Positions 8,463-17,145 of a stretch of 50,799 nt of DNA are shown here, piece after piece. The notes beneath the pieces were generated by a model that searched no databases, had not been told where the DNA came from, and saw only the letters and a list, made by a program, of their open reading frames with translations. Source of the DNA: Bacteroidota bacterium (GTDB lineage: Bacteria; Bacteroidota; Bacteroidia; Chitinophagales; Saprospiraceae); assembly GCA_030147525.1 (NCBI GenBank), contig JASBVF010000018.1, positions 1-50,799 of the forward strand, given 5' to 3'. The first letter of the stretch is position 1, and every line of letters starts with the position of its first letter. A program made the translations under genes and the position numbers.

Positions 8463-8492
8463 CAAAAATAAATTTTATTCCAACCTTTCAAA
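8463..8492 (-). promoter_or_regulatory. Bacteroidota-type promoter of the S41 peptidase gene
   Basis: On the minus strand TTTG (8489-8492), an 18-bp spacer and TATTTTTG (8463-8470) match the TTTG/TAnnTTTG consensus exactly. The predicted transcript would start about 50 nt before the ATG at 8403. Confidence 0.55.
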
Positions 8493-8662
8493 GTGTTCTG
8501 TCTTTCAGCGTGCGGTAGCGAATGGTTGCAGCTTCAATGATTCATGATTGTTAAGGATCGGGCGACGTTTAAAAATCAAAAATCTGAAATCATGTAATCT
8601 GCAATCTTAAATCAAAAGCCATCAATACTTGTACCTGCATGCAGTAGCTCCCCTCTCACCTC

Positions 8663-8770
8663 TTTATACCTAAAGTAGGCCGGTTTGCGAGTAGGCCGGT
8701 AGGCAAACAGACTGATTTTCAATTGTTTAAAGCCGTCCATTTTCGCAAACCACTTTACTTCGGGTATAAA
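8663..8770. mobile_element. AGTAGGC-containing MITE-like element, copy 1
   Basis: A 108-bp element with imperfect 15-bp inverted ends (TTTATACCTAAAGTA at the left, TACTTCGGGTATAAA at the right). Inside are AGTAGGCCGG-type tandem units, then GACTGATTTTCAATTGTTTA and CGCAAACCACTTTACTTCG. A second full copy is at 50494-50600 and a partial inverted copy at 47805-47862. It occupies most of the otherwise empty 8404-8884 interval. Confidence 0.75.
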
Positions 8771-8884
8771 CAGTTAATTCTTCCCTGAATACCAGCAAAT
8801 TTTCAACCGGATGTCGTTACATTGGCGGCTGTTTGCCGGAGGCGGACCCTCCGCATCATTATTTCACCAAATAAATGCACTGCC

Positions 8885-10666
8885 ATGAGCAACGAAAAGC
8901 CACCGCTACCACAGAACGACACCGACTCCTTTTTTCAAAACAAAGTCATCGGACACCCGGCCGGGTTGTTTGTGCTCTTTTTTACCGAAATGTGGGAGCG
9001 TTTCTCTTTCTACGGCATGCGGGCCTTGCTCGTGCTGTTCCTCACTGCCACGCTGATGGACGGCGGCTGGGCCTGGACCCGGGAGCAGGCGATGGCGTTG
9101 TTCGGCTCCTACGTGGGACTGGTGTACCTGTCCACCATGATGGGCGGTTATTTTGCGGATAAAAAAATCGGTTACCGCTATGCAGTGCTGATCGGCGCCC
9201 TGCTGATGACGCTGGGCCATGCCTTCATGGCGATGGAGACGCAGCTGACGATTTACCTGGGCCTGATTTCGCTGGTCTTCGGCAATGGTTTTTTCAAACC
9301 CAACATGGTGTCGATCATCTCAGCCATGTACAAAAACCACCCGGAAAAGAAGGATGGCGCCTACACGATATTTTACATGGGCGTGAATGCGGGGGCTTTC
9401 TTTGGCATCCTGCTATGTGGTTATCTGGGTGAAAAAGTGGGCTGGAGCTGGGGCTTCGGGCTTGCCGGTATCTTTATGTTTTTTGGGTTGATGCAGTTTT
9501 GGCTGGCGCAAAATATATTCGGCGACATCGGGCTGAAGCCGGTGAAAAAAGACGCCGCTGCCGTAGCGGAATCAGAAACGGACGACCAGGGCGGCAAGCT
9601 AAACCCCTTCAGTTGGGTGCAGATGGCGCTCATCGGGGTGATGATCGTGCTGGGGCTGGTTTGGATCATTTTTGAGCCGGCCAAGATCATTTCCAACGGC
9701 AGCGTGGATATTTTCAACTTCACGGTGATGGGGCTTTCCGGCAATAATTTTACCATCCTGCTGGCGCTGGCGATGTTCATCGGGCTGCTGGTTTACCGGC
9801 TTTCACAATACTCCGTGGTGACCCGTGACCGGATGATTGCGGTGACATTCTTCGCTTTTCTGGTCATCTTTTTCTGGGCAATATTCGAGCAGTCGCCCGG
9901 TACGCTGACGATCTTTGCCAGGGACTACACCGACCGGGTGCTGGAAGGCGGCGCAGGCACGACCTTCAAGGTCGTCAACGCCATGATGACCCTCATCCCG
10001 CTGGGCATCATCACCTGGGTGTTGAGCCGGTTGTTTAAGCAGACGTTTAAAAACTATGCAGCCGCCAATCTTTTTCTGGGGGCCAGTTTCGTCATCATCT
10101 GGGGCATCGCTTTCTGGATGCTGTCCAACCAGTTTTCACAGGAAACACTGGAGGTGCCTGCTTCGTGGTTTTCGACGCTGAACTCCCTGTTCATCATCAC
10201 CCTGGCGCCTTTGTTTTCAAAATGGTGGGAAAGCAAATACAATCCACCGGCAAACATGAAATACGGCATCGGCATGGCTTTTCTGGGCATCGGCATGGCC
10301 TTCGTGGCTTTTGGCGCCAACTCCATCGAGCCGGGGGCCCAAACAGCTTCGGTCAGCATGATCTGGTTGATTTTGGTGTACCTGTTTCATACGATGGGCG
10401 AGCTGTGTATTTCACCCGTGGGTCTGTCGTATGTGAGCAAGCTCGTGCCTCCCCGCATGATTGCCGTGATGTTCGGCATCTGGTACCTGGCGGTGGCCAT
10501 TGGTATGAAAAGTGCAGCCAAGTTTGGTGAAAACGTGGACCGGATCGCCGACGAAAAAGGCATCAGTTACTTTTTCTGGATCCTGACAGCGGTGTCGTTT
10601 GGTATGGCAGTGATAGCGGTAGCTTTTGCACCGTTGATCAGGAAGAAGATGCACGGCGTGCGGTAA
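8885..10666 (+). CDS. POT/PTR2-family proton-dependent oligopeptide transporter
   Basis: A 593-residue inner-membrane peptide:H+ symporter of the major facilitator superfamily. The first helix carries the family signature ExxER (E35, E38, R39 in FFTEMWERFSFYGMRALL), which couples proton movement to peptide binding. The second PTR2 signature region is GFFKPNMVSIISAMY. About 14 hydrophobic helices are visible, as usual for bacterial POT proteins. The ATG at 8885 (MSNEKPPLPQ) is preferred to an in-frame TTG at 8822, whose extra 21 residues are not family-like. It plausibly imports di- and tripeptides made by the secreted peptidases encoded nearby. Confidence 0.93.
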   Translation: MSNEKPPLPQNDTDSFFQNKVIGHPAGLFVLFFTEMWERFSFYGMRALLVLFLTATLMDGGWAWTREQAMALFGSYVGLVYLSTMMGGYFADKKIGYRYAVLIGALLMTLGHAFMAMETQLTIYLGLISLVFGNGFFKPNMVSIISAMYKNHPEKKDGAYTIFYMGVNAGAFFGILLCGYLGEKVGWSWGFGLAGIFMFFGLMQFWLAQNIFGDIGLKPVKKDAAAVAESETDDQGGKLNPFSWVQMALIGVMIVLGLVWIIFEPAKIISNGSVDIFNFTVMGLSGNNFTILLALAMFIGLLVYRLSQYSVVTRDRMIAVTFFAFLVIFFWAIFEQSPGTLTIFARDYTDRVLEGGAGTTFKVVNAMMTLIPLGIITWVLSRLFKQTFKNYAAANLFLGASFVIIWGIAFWMLSNQFSQETLEVPASWFSTLNSLFIITLAPLFSKWWESKYNPPANMKYGIGMAFLGIGMAFVAFGANSIEPGAQTASVSMIWLILVYLFHTMGELCISPVGLSYVSKLVPPRMIAVMFGIWYLAVAIGMKSAAKFGENVDRIADEKGISYFFWILTAVSFGMAVIAVAFAPLIRKKMHGVR

Positions 10667-10753
10667 GAAGGGTGGGGGAGTCCGGCCATTGCTTGGGAGG
10701 TTTGATTAAATTTACGGCCTGCCCGTTACTTTCATGTTGACCAACCAAAGCAG

Positions 10754-11524
10754 ATGATCAAGTTTTACAGAAAAATCAGACAAAAATTAATTGCTGAAAA
10801 AAAGATCGGCAACTACCTGCTCTATGCCATCGGGGAAATTATTCTGGTGGTCATCGGAATCCTGATTGCGCTGGCCATCAACGACAACCATGAGCAAGGT
10901 ACGATCCGGAAGAAAGAACAGGTTTACCTGGCCGGTTTGAGAAGTGAATTTGAAACCAGCAGGTTGAAGTTGCAGAATTTGACGGAGGTCAATAAAACCA
11001 GCCTGGATGGAGCCCGGAAAATAATGGAATTTGTGTCGGATGAAAATGCGGTTCCGGATGAAAAACAGTTTGCGGAATTGCTGTACAATACCTTCGCTTT
11101 CGATGTGTCTTTCAATCCGAACAACTCCCTTTTGAATGAAATGATCAATTCCGGGAGCTTAAAGGACATTTCAAATACGGAATTGAGGAAACACCTGACC
11201 AACTGGTTGTCGACCATGGAAGATATCGCCAAGCAGGAACAGGAACTTGCGATGCAGCGTGAAAAGGTCCTCGCCATGTTCCAGTCCAGCGACAACAGTA
11301 TCCGCACGATTCTGGACCTGACGGGTGTGTATGTGCAGGAGTTGGGTCTGCCGGCAAGAAAAAACCACATCAGCAATTTGAACCTGCTGACATCGACGGA
11401 ATTTGAAAATAATGTTTTGATGTTCATGCTGGCCATCCTCTCCACGGAAGATGCGCACTACCAACCGCTGATGAAGGATTTGAACGCCATTCTGGCATTG
11501 ATCGATGCTGAAATAGTAAAGTAG
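10754..11524 (+). CDS. DUF6090 family membrane protein
   Basis: A 256-residue protein with the DUF6090 N-terminus: a basic amphipathic start (MIKFYRKIRQKLIAEKKIG), then the motif YAIGEIILVVIGILIALAIN, which is the single transmembrane helix (about residues 24-43). The rest is an extracytoplasmic helical region. The family is abundant in marine and sludge Bacteroidota and its function is unknown. Where I recall most members continuing with NNWNE after the helix, this one reads INDNHEQG. A weak promoter-like pair (TTTG at 10701, TACTTTCA at 10728) lies just upstream. Confidence 0.8.
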   Translation: MIKFYRKIRQKLIAEKKIGNYLLYAIGEIILVVIGILIALAINDNHEQGTIRKKEQVYLAGLRSEFETSRLKLQNLTEVNKTSLDGARKIMEFVSDENAVPDEKQFAELLYNTFAFDVSFNPNNSLLNEMINSGSLKDISNTELRKHLTNWLSTMEDIAKQEQELAMQREKVLAMFQSSDNSIRTILDLTGVYVQELGLPARKNHISNLNLLTSTEFENNVLMFMLAILSTEDAHYQPLMKDLNAILALIDAEIVK

Positions 11525-11580
11525 GAAGCGGTTGCTTTGTCAGGCTGTTTTCTGACAGGAAATCAGTCCGGATAAACTCC

Positions 11581-12294
11581 TTAGCTGCCCGCCGTTTCCT
11601 CGCCAGCCAGGCGTGCTTTCCGTTCCTTTTTTTGTTCATTGTTGCTCTCGTAGAGGCAGTAGTTTTCGTATTTCGCCTTGTCAATATTATCCCAGATATC
11701 CTTTCCGATGTTGCAAAGTACGACCAGCTCATCGTAGATTTCATTCCCGTAATCCACCCGTCGCTCCACGCCGATGTCCCGGTCGGCGATGCGGTCCTGC
11801 TGGAGGTTGACGGCATTTTCAAACTCCTGCGTAGCTGTTGAGATTTTGCTGATAATCCGTTCGTTCACCCCTACGTCATCCAGAAAGTCGATCTGCTGCC
11901 GGGCTACCCGGATAACCCTTCGGCCGCAGAAGATCAGTTGCGCATCGGTCATGTCGCCCAGCTTGGTGGCGCCGAACTTCCGGTAGCGGCCGGTGCGGTT
12001 GTTGTATTTCAGGGCCACCCGTGTCATCAGGCTTCGGATGGCAGCCTTTAGTTTTTCCGCCGCTTTGTATTTTTTTTCCGTTAAAATCATTTGATCGCCC
12101 AGCAGTTCGTCGTCGTCGGGCAGCTCCTTGAACCGGTCGCACATGGCCTTGAATTTCTTCAGGCGCTCCAGGTCATAACCATATTGGTCAAACTGTTCCA
12201 GGTCCCGGTGGGCATAGCGGATGCGTTCGATGCATTGCAGGTAGAGGTCGGCGTCGGGGAAGTTGTGTTTCCGGTGGGTATCTTGCTTTTTCAT
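11581..12294 (-). CDS. conserved-looking hypothetical protein, 237 aa
   Basis: I do not recognise this family. The protein is soluble, very hydrophilic and probably largely helical, rich in Arg, Lys, Asp and Glu. It has no signal peptide or transmembrane segment. Charged stretches such as LQCIERIRYAHRDLEQFDQY, RVIRVARQQIDFLDD and FENAVNLQQDRIADRDIGVE suggest helical bundles or short coiled coils. There is a good promoter-like site at 12312-12343, so it is probably expressed. It is convergent with the DUF6090 gene, 56 bp away. Confidence 0.7.
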   Translation of the reverse strand: MKKQDTHRKHNFPDADLYLQCIERIRYAHRDLEQFDQYGYDLERLKKFKAMCDRFKELPDDDELLGDQMILTEKKYKAAEKLKAAIRSLMTRVALKYNNRTGRYRKFGATKLGDMTDAQLIFCGRRVIRVARQQIDFLDDVGVNERIISKISTATQEFENAVNLQQDRIADRDIGVERRVDYGNEIYDELVVLCNIGKDIWDNIDKAKYENYCLYESNNEQKKERKARLAGEETAGS

Positions 12295-12311
12295 TGATTA
12301 TCAATTTTTTA

Positions 12312-12343
12312 CAAAAGTAGGGTAGCTATTGTTTAAAAACAAA
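12312..12343 (-). promoter_or_regulatory. Bacteroidota-type promoter of the 237-aa gene
   Basis: On the minus strand TTTG (12340-12343), a 20-bp spacer and TACTTTTG (12312-12319) match TTTG/TAnnTTTG exactly. The predicted start of transcription is about 10 nt before the ATG, giving a very short leader. The remaining intergenic bases to 12541 show nothing recognisable. Confidence 0.6.
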
Positions 12344-12541
12344 TCATTGAATAATAAAAACATCCTGGTTTGGTAATTTTATTTTATGTTACTCATTCAG
12401 CATTTTCCCAACCATATTATGGTAAAAAAAGTAAAAGAAAATATGGGACAGGGGCGGCCAAAATCAGGCGCTCCGCATTTCAAAATCAAAAAATGAAGGA
12501 AAAAACGGTTAGAAAAGAGGGAAGGGTAGGGCAGGAAGGCT

Positions 12542-13735
12542 TCAACCCGCCCGCTTTGCCTTTTCCCAAACCACGGATTGGCGGCCGGCAACCAGGCGGA
12601 AGAAGCCCCGGTACATGGCCCAGTTCATCAGGCAGAAATAGTAGGGAATGAAGAACGCTTTGATTTTTAGCTGTTTGCGTTCGAAAAGATAACCAAGGTA
12701 GGCAAAGGCATAAAAAGCTATCTGCAAGGCAAGCAATATCTGGTAAACGGGACCGGCTTCGATGGCAAGCGAGACATTGATCAAAAAAATAAGCGGCAAG
12801 GCCAGCGGCGCCAGCGTCCAGCGAAGTACCCGGTGGGAAATGTATTGAAATGAAAGCAGCCCGTAGCGGAAAGGATTGAGCAGGCTGCGCAATCGCCAGG
12901 CGGTTTGCAAACCACCGGCAGCGATGCGGACTTTCCGTTTCATTTCCTCGCCGATGGAGGCGCTGGAGCTTTCCACAGCGTAGGCTTCCGGTTCGTAGGC
13001 CAGCCGGAAACCTCGCATGGCGATGCCCATCGTCATCACAAAATCCTCGATGAGCGTGTCGGCGGGTACGTGCCGGTATTCGGAAGTACGAATGGCAAAC
13101 AGCTCGCCGGCTGCGCCAATGACGGAGTTGAGCTCGGAATCCCATTTTTTCAGGGTGGATTCATATTTCCAGTAAATGCCTTCCCCTGCGCCGGTCGCCT
13201 CGTCTGCCTCGTTCATGGCGATGCGTTTTTCACCGGCAACGGCGCCCACATTCGGGTCGGCGAAATGTCGGACTATCTGGCGAATGGCAGCCGGGTTCAC
13301 ATCCGTATTGGCATCGGTGAAAATGGTGACGGGCGTTTCCACGTAGGCCATGACCCGCTCGACGGCAGCAATTTTCCCCTTGCGTTCAGGACTGTGAAAC
13401 AGGCGGATTTGCTGGTTTTCGGATCTTGGGAAACTTTCAACGATCTCCGGCGTCCGGTCGTTGGAGCCGTCGGTTACAAACCAGAAACTGATCTTGTTTT
13501 TCGGATAATCGAAGGCCAGGCAGTTGCGGATTTTATCCTCGATGTAGTCCTGCTCGTTGTAGGCAGCAACGATGAAGGTGACTTCCGGAAGGCTGGCTTC
13601 GTCGTAGCCGGGTTCGGTTTTTTTACCAAAAATCCGCTTGATTTTAACCAAAAAAAACAGCAGCAAGCCGTACCCCAGGTAGGCGTAAAAGACAACGAAG
13701 ATGAGGAGCCAAAAAATGAGTTTCCAGGTATCCAT
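12542..13735 (-). CDS. membrane-bound GT2 family glycosyltransferase
   Basis: A 397-residue processive-type glycosyltransferase. It has one N-terminal transmembrane helix (about 7-29), a cytosolic GT-A catalytic domain, and three C-terminal membrane helices (about 300-375). Visible motifs are FIVAAYNEQDYIEDKI (54-69), VTDGSNDRTPEIV (87-99, nucleotide binding), the metal-binding DANTD (141-145) that stands in for DxD, and LIEDFVMTM, the acceptor-side ED motif. A degenerate RRW-like position is not obvious. This domain order resembles enzymes that make exopolysaccharide or poly-N-acetylglucosamine, but no polysaccharide cluster surrounds it, so the product is unknown. Confidence 0.88.
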   Translation of the reverse strand: MDTWKLIFWLLIFVVFYAYLGYGLLLFFLVKIKRIFGKKTEPGYDEASLPEVTFIVAAYNEQDYIEDKIRNCLAFDYPKNKISFWFVTDGSNDRTPEIVESFPRSENQQIRLFHSPERKGKIAAVERVMAYVETPVTIFTDANTDVNPAAIRQIVRHFADPNVGAVAGEKRIAMNEADEATGAGEGIYWKYESTLKKWDSELNSVIGAAGELFAIRTSEYRHVPADTLIEDFVMTMGIAMRGFRLAYEPEAYAVESSSASIGEEMKRKVRIAAGGLQTAWRLRSLLNPFRYGLLSFQYISHRVLRWTLAPLALPLIFLINVSLAIEAGPVYQILLALQIAFYAFAYLGYLFERKQLKIKAFFIPYYFCLMNWAMYRGFFRLVAGRQSVVWEKAKRAG

Positions 13736-13812
13736 GAGGCGGCAAAGAAAGTGCTTTTCCGATGAGATTCAAAGCGATTTTGCCCATGGAACGGCAATTT
13801 GTAAGCCAGATT

Positions 13813-15078
13813 TTAAATCAGAAATTCAAACAGCAGGCTGCTGTCGTTGAGGGTTTGGTAGCTGATGCCGTGTTGCTCCATGCGTTCGAGCAGGTGTTCG
13901 TAGTCTTCCCGCTCTTTCACCTGGATACCGACCATGGCGGGGCCGGATTCCCGGTTGTGTTTTTTGGTGTATTCAAAATGCGTGATGTCGTCGCTGGGGC
14001 CGAGTACGGAGTTGAGGAAATCCCGCAGTGCGCCCGCCCGTTGCGGGAAACGGATGATGAAATAGTGTTTCAGCCCTTCGTAGAGCAGGGAGCGTTCCTT
14101 GATTTCTTCCGTCCGTGCGATGTCGTTGTTACTGCCACTGACGACGCAGACGACTGTTTTACCCTTGATTTTTTCTTTGTGAAAATCGAGGGCTGCAATG
14201 CTGAGCGCTCCTGCCGGTTCGGCCACGATGCCTTCCTCGTTGTAAAGTTGCAGGATCGAGGAACAGACTTTGCCTTCCGGCACCAGCGTCATTTCATCGA
14301 TTACCTGCCGGCAAATGTCAAACGTCAGGTCGCCCACCTGTTTCACCGCTGCGCCATCCACGAAGCTGTCGATGGTGTGGAGCTGGACGACTTTTCCTTC
14401 CTTCAGCGACCGGTGCATGGCCGGTGCGCCGGACGGCTCCACGCCAATAACTTTTGTTTTGGGGCTGAGTTGTTTGAAAAAACTACCCACTCCTGAAATC
14501 AATCCGCCGCCGCCAACCGGCAGAAACAGAAAGTCAACGGCTTCGGGGCAGTCTTCGAGGATCTCCGGCCCCACGGTTCCCTGGCCTTCGATCACCAGCG
14601 GGTCGTTGAACGGCGGAACGAACACCTTGCCTTCGGTTTCCACCACTTTCATTGCTTCGGCGGAAGCATCGTCGAAGGTGTCGCCTGCGAGGACGACCTC
14701 CACGTTGTCACCGCCGAACAGTTTTACCTTTTTTACCTTCTGCGTCGGGGTGACCACGGGCATGAAAATTTTACCCTGAATACCCAGTTTCATGCAGGCA
14801 AAAGCCACGCCCTGCGCATGGTTGCCAGCGCTGGCGCACACGACGCCCTTCGCACGGTCGGCCTCCGAAAGCGATGCAATTTTATTGTACGCCCCCCTGA
14901 TTTTGTAGGAACGAACGACTTGCAGGTCTTCCCGTTTCAGGTAAACATTGCAGCCGTATTTATCCGACAAATTGCGATTGAGTTGCAGCGGTGTGCGTTC
15001 AACGATGCCCTTCAGGAGCATGGTCGCTTTGTAAATATTGCCGACGGAGGCGGTGGTATGTTGCAGGGATGCAGTCAT
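13813..15078 (-). CDS. ilvA: threonine ammonia-lyase (threonine dehydratase)
   Basis: A 421-residue fold-type II PLP enzyme that deaminates L-threonine to 2-oxobutanoate, the first committed step to isoleucine. The PLP lysine is K59 in VRSYKIRGAYNK, the substrate-loop SAGNHAQGVAF follows, and the phosphate-binding glycine loop is PVGGGGLISG (about 190). A single ACT-like regulatory domain (LKHYFIIRFPQRAGALRDFL, about 330-421) follows, so feedback control by isoleucine is likely. This is the short one-domain form, in contrast to the two-domain enzyme of E. coli. It is the last gene of the ilv cluster, 95 bp after ilvC. Confidence 0.95.
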   Translation of the reverse strand: MTASLQHTTASVGNIYKATMLLKGIVERTPLQLNRNLSDKYGCNVYLKREDLQVVRSYKIRGAYNKIASLSEADRAKGVVCASAGNHAQGVAFACMKLGIQGKIFMPVVTPTQKVKKVKLFGGDNVEVVLAGDTFDDASAEAMKVVETEGKVFVPPFNDPLVIEGQGTVGPEILEDCPEAVDFLFLPVGGGGLISGVGSFFKQLSPKTKVIGVEPSGAPAMHRSLKEGKVVQLHTIDSFVDGAAVKQVGDLTFDICRQVIDEMTLVPEGKVCSSILQLYNEEGIVAEPAGALSIAALDFHKEKIKGKTVVCVVSGSNNDIARTEEIKERSLLYEGLKHYFIIRFPQRAGALRDFLNSVLGPSDDITHFEYTKKHNRESGPAMVGIQVKEREDYEHLLERMEQHGISYQTLNDSSLLFEFLI

Positions 15079-15079
15079 T

Positions 15080-15173
15080 GTTGGTGAATTGGTAAATTAG
15101 TGAATTAGTGAATTAGTGAATTGGTCAGCGTCCCGCCTAATTCACCAATTTACTAATTCACCAGTTTACTAAA
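15080..15173. repeat. TTAGTGAA tract with inverted arm between ilvC and ilvA
   Basis: GTGAATTA-type octamers at 15080-15124 are followed by a complementary arm (AATTCACCAATTTACTAATT and on) at 15139-15173 that abuts the ilvC stop codon. Roughly 22 of 24 positions can pair, so ilvC-ilvA messenger RNA could form a long AU-rich hairpin here. Confidence 0.75.
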
Positions 15174-16238
15174 TCAAGCCTCGACGGCCGCCTCCTGCCT
15201 TTCCGGGCGCAGGCTGCGAACGACTTTGCCGGTTTGCCACATTTCGCTGTCACGGAGTTCTTTCAACTCGGCTTCCAGTTTCACCCGGTAGTCGGGCTGG
15301 CTGTTGCTGTCGATGGAGCGCTGGGCTTCCTTGCCGGTGGCTACGCTGTCGTAGAGTTCCTCGAAAACGGGAGCGACGGCGTCCCGGAATTTATTTTTCC
15401 AATCCAAAGCGCCACGCTGGGCAGTGGTGGAGCAGTTAGCGTACATCCAGTCCATGCCGTTTTCAGCGACGAGCGGCATGAGACTTTGCGTCAATTCCTC
15501 CACCGTTTCGTTGAAAGCCTCGCTGGGGGAGTGGCCCCGCTGGCGCAACACGTTGTACTGCGCTTCGAAGATGCCCTGGATGGCGCCCATGAGCGTGCCA
15601 CGCTCTCCCGTCAGGTCGCTGTACACTTCTTTTTTGAAATCTGTTTCAAACAGGTAACCCGAACCGATGCCGATGCCCAGCGCAACCACCCGCTCGTAAG
15701 CCTTGCCGGTCGCATCCTGGAAGATGGCGTAGCTCGAATTCAGTCCTTTGCCTTCGAGGAACATGCGGCGGAGGCTGGTGCCGGAACCCTTCGGCGCAAC
15801 GAGAATCACATCCACGCCGGGAGGAGGTACGATGCCTGTTCTTTCCTTGTAAGTCACGGCAAAACCGTGCGAAAAGTAGAGCGCCTTGCCGGGTGTCAGG
15901 TGTTTTTTCACCGTTTCCCACTGTGAAATTTGAGCAGCATCGGAGAGCAGGTACTGGATGATGGTTCCCTGCTTGCAGGCTTCCTCGATGGGGAACAGCG
16001 TTTCACCCGGCACGAAGCCGTCGTTCACAGCCTTGTCCCAGCTTTTTGAGTTTTGGCGCTGGCCAACGATCACGTTGAAGCCGTTGTCCCGCAAATTCAG
16101 CGCCTGGCCGGGGCCTTGCACGCCGTAGCCGATGATGGCGATGGTCTCATTTTTTAAAATATCCTGTGCTTTTGCAAGTGGAAATTCTTCCCGTGTTGCG
16201 ACGTTTTCTTCCACGCCGCCGAAGTTCATTTTTGCCAT
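15174..16238 (-). CDS. ilvC: ketol-acid reductoisomerase, fungal-like class I form
   Basis: A 354-residue enzyme that isomerises and reduces 2-acetolactate or 2-aceto-2-hydroxybutanoate with NADPH and Mg2+. The Rossmann loop is IIGYGVQGPGQALNLRDNG (35-53). Catalytic residues visible are H124 in FSHGFAV, K150 in APKGSG, and metal ligands D208 and E212 in YSDLTGERGTLMG. The C-domain stretch SPSEAFNETVEELTQSL and CSTTAQRGALDW is close to yeast Ilv5, unlike the usual short bacterial class I enzyme or the long class II enzyme. This form is known in Bacteroidota. It follows ilvN by 92 bp in the same operon. Confidence 0.95.
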   Translation of the reverse strand: MAKMNFGGVEENVATREEFPLAKAQDILKNETIAIIGYGVQGPGQALNLRDNGFNVIVGQRQNSKSWDKAVNDGFVPGETLFPIEEACKQGTIIQYLLSDAAQISQWETVKKHLTPGKALYFSHGFAVTYKERTGIVPPPGVDVILVAPKGSGTSLRRMFLEGKGLNSSYAIFQDATGKAYERVVALGIGIGSGYLFETDFKKEVYSDLTGERGTLMGAIQGIFEAQYNVLRQRGHSPSEAFNETVEELTQSLMPLVAENGMDWMYANCSTTAQRGALDWKNKFRDAVAPVFEELYDSVATGKEAQRSIDSNSQPDYRVKLEAELKELRDSEMWQTGKVVRSLRPERQEAAVEA

Positions 16239-16330
16239 GATTTTATTATTAAAATTTAAAGACTGGAAAAACTAATACTGGCATTAAAACAGCAGTGCCG
16301 TTCCAATCACCAATCACCAGTTACCAATCA

Positions 16331-16870
16331 CTAATTCACCATTTCCATTTCAATTGATTGCAAATAAGTATTCAACCGTTCCATCGGTTTCACGATAGCC
16401 ACCCGGCCGGAGCGCACGAATTCATAAATCCCGGTTTTGCGAAGCTCTTCGAGCAGAGCCTCTGTTTCCTCCTGGTGACCGGTTTTTTCGATCACGATGT
16501 ACTGCGGCTCGATTTCAAGGATGCGGGCGTTGTGTTTACGGATCAATACTTCCAGGCTGGTGCCGTTGTGAAACGCCGTGACCGGTACTTTGTACAGTGC
16601 CACTTCCTGGAAAACCACTTCTTCAGCTTCGTAATAAAATGCCTTCACCACGTCCACCTGCTTGTCGAGTTGCGCTACGAGGACTTCGACCATGTGGTGC
16701 GTCACATTCACCACAATCGTAAAACGGTGGATACCCGGAATGGACGATTGCGAAACCGTCAGGCTCTCGATGTTGATGTGCCTGCGAGTGAAAACGGCGG
16801 CTACCCGGGCCAGCAAGCCCGTTTGGTTTTCAGTAAAAACCGTGATGGTGTATTCCTTCTTCTCTGCCAT
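16331..16870 (-). CDS. ilvN: acetolactate synthase small (regulatory) subunit
   Basis: A 179-residue ACT-domain regulatory subunit that binds the large subunit IlvB and gives it valine sensitivity. The ACT domain spans about residues 6-80 (YTITVFTENQTGLLARVAAV and INIESLTVSQS), followed by an ALS_SS C-domain with the second ferredoxin-like fold (VFQEVALYKVP to the end). The length is usual for the family. It is separated from ilvB by 275 bp that contain MITE-like element 2, an unusually long gap for a pair normally translated close together. Confidence 0.93.
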   Translation of the reverse strand: MAEKKEYTITVFTENQTGLLARVAAVFTRRHINIESLTVSQSSIPGIHRFTIVVNVTHHMVEVLVAQLDKQVDVVKAFYYEAEEVVFQEVALYKVPVTAFHNGTSLEVLIRKHNARILEIEPQYIVIEKTGHQEETEALLEELRKTGIYEFVRSGRVAIVKPMERLNTYLQSIEMEMVN

Positions 16871-16911
16871 TGCTTTATTTTTTACTATTAGCTGTTGGCT
16901 TTTAGCTATTG

Positions 16912-17136
16912 ATGCGAATAACGGGTTAATTTGTATAAAAAGCCCCAGCGGGGCGACCCTGTTTGTAGATTATTGGTTCTCTCCCTTCTTTTAAGCCCCA
17001 GCGGGGCGATGAAGAAAGGAAGAAAATCGTCAACATTCCGCCCCGCTGGGGCTTAATCAATGGCTTTGGATGACGTTCTACAAACATACCCGCCCTTCCA
17101 GGGCTAAAAGGTCCCATTTTAACCCGTTATTCGCAT
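16912..17136. mobile_element. MITE-like palindromic element 2, between ilvB and ilvN
   Basis: A 225-bp non-coding element with perfect 18-bp inverted ends (ATGCGAATAACGGGTTAA at 16912-16929 and its complement at 17119-17136). Inside are two direct AGCCCCAGCGGGGCGA units, one inverted CCGCCCCGCTGGGGCT, and paired segments around TTTGTAGA and TCTACAAACATACCCGCCC. These inner modules match element 1 (6803-6981), but the outer inverted repeats do not. A short minus-strand frame across it (16926-17117) is not a gene. Confidence 0.8.
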
Positions 17137-17145
17137 TATTGGCAA

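Noticed and set aside
16926-17117. 63-codon minus-strand ORF between ilvB and ilvN
   Set aside because: Lies wholly inside the palindromic MITE-like element.
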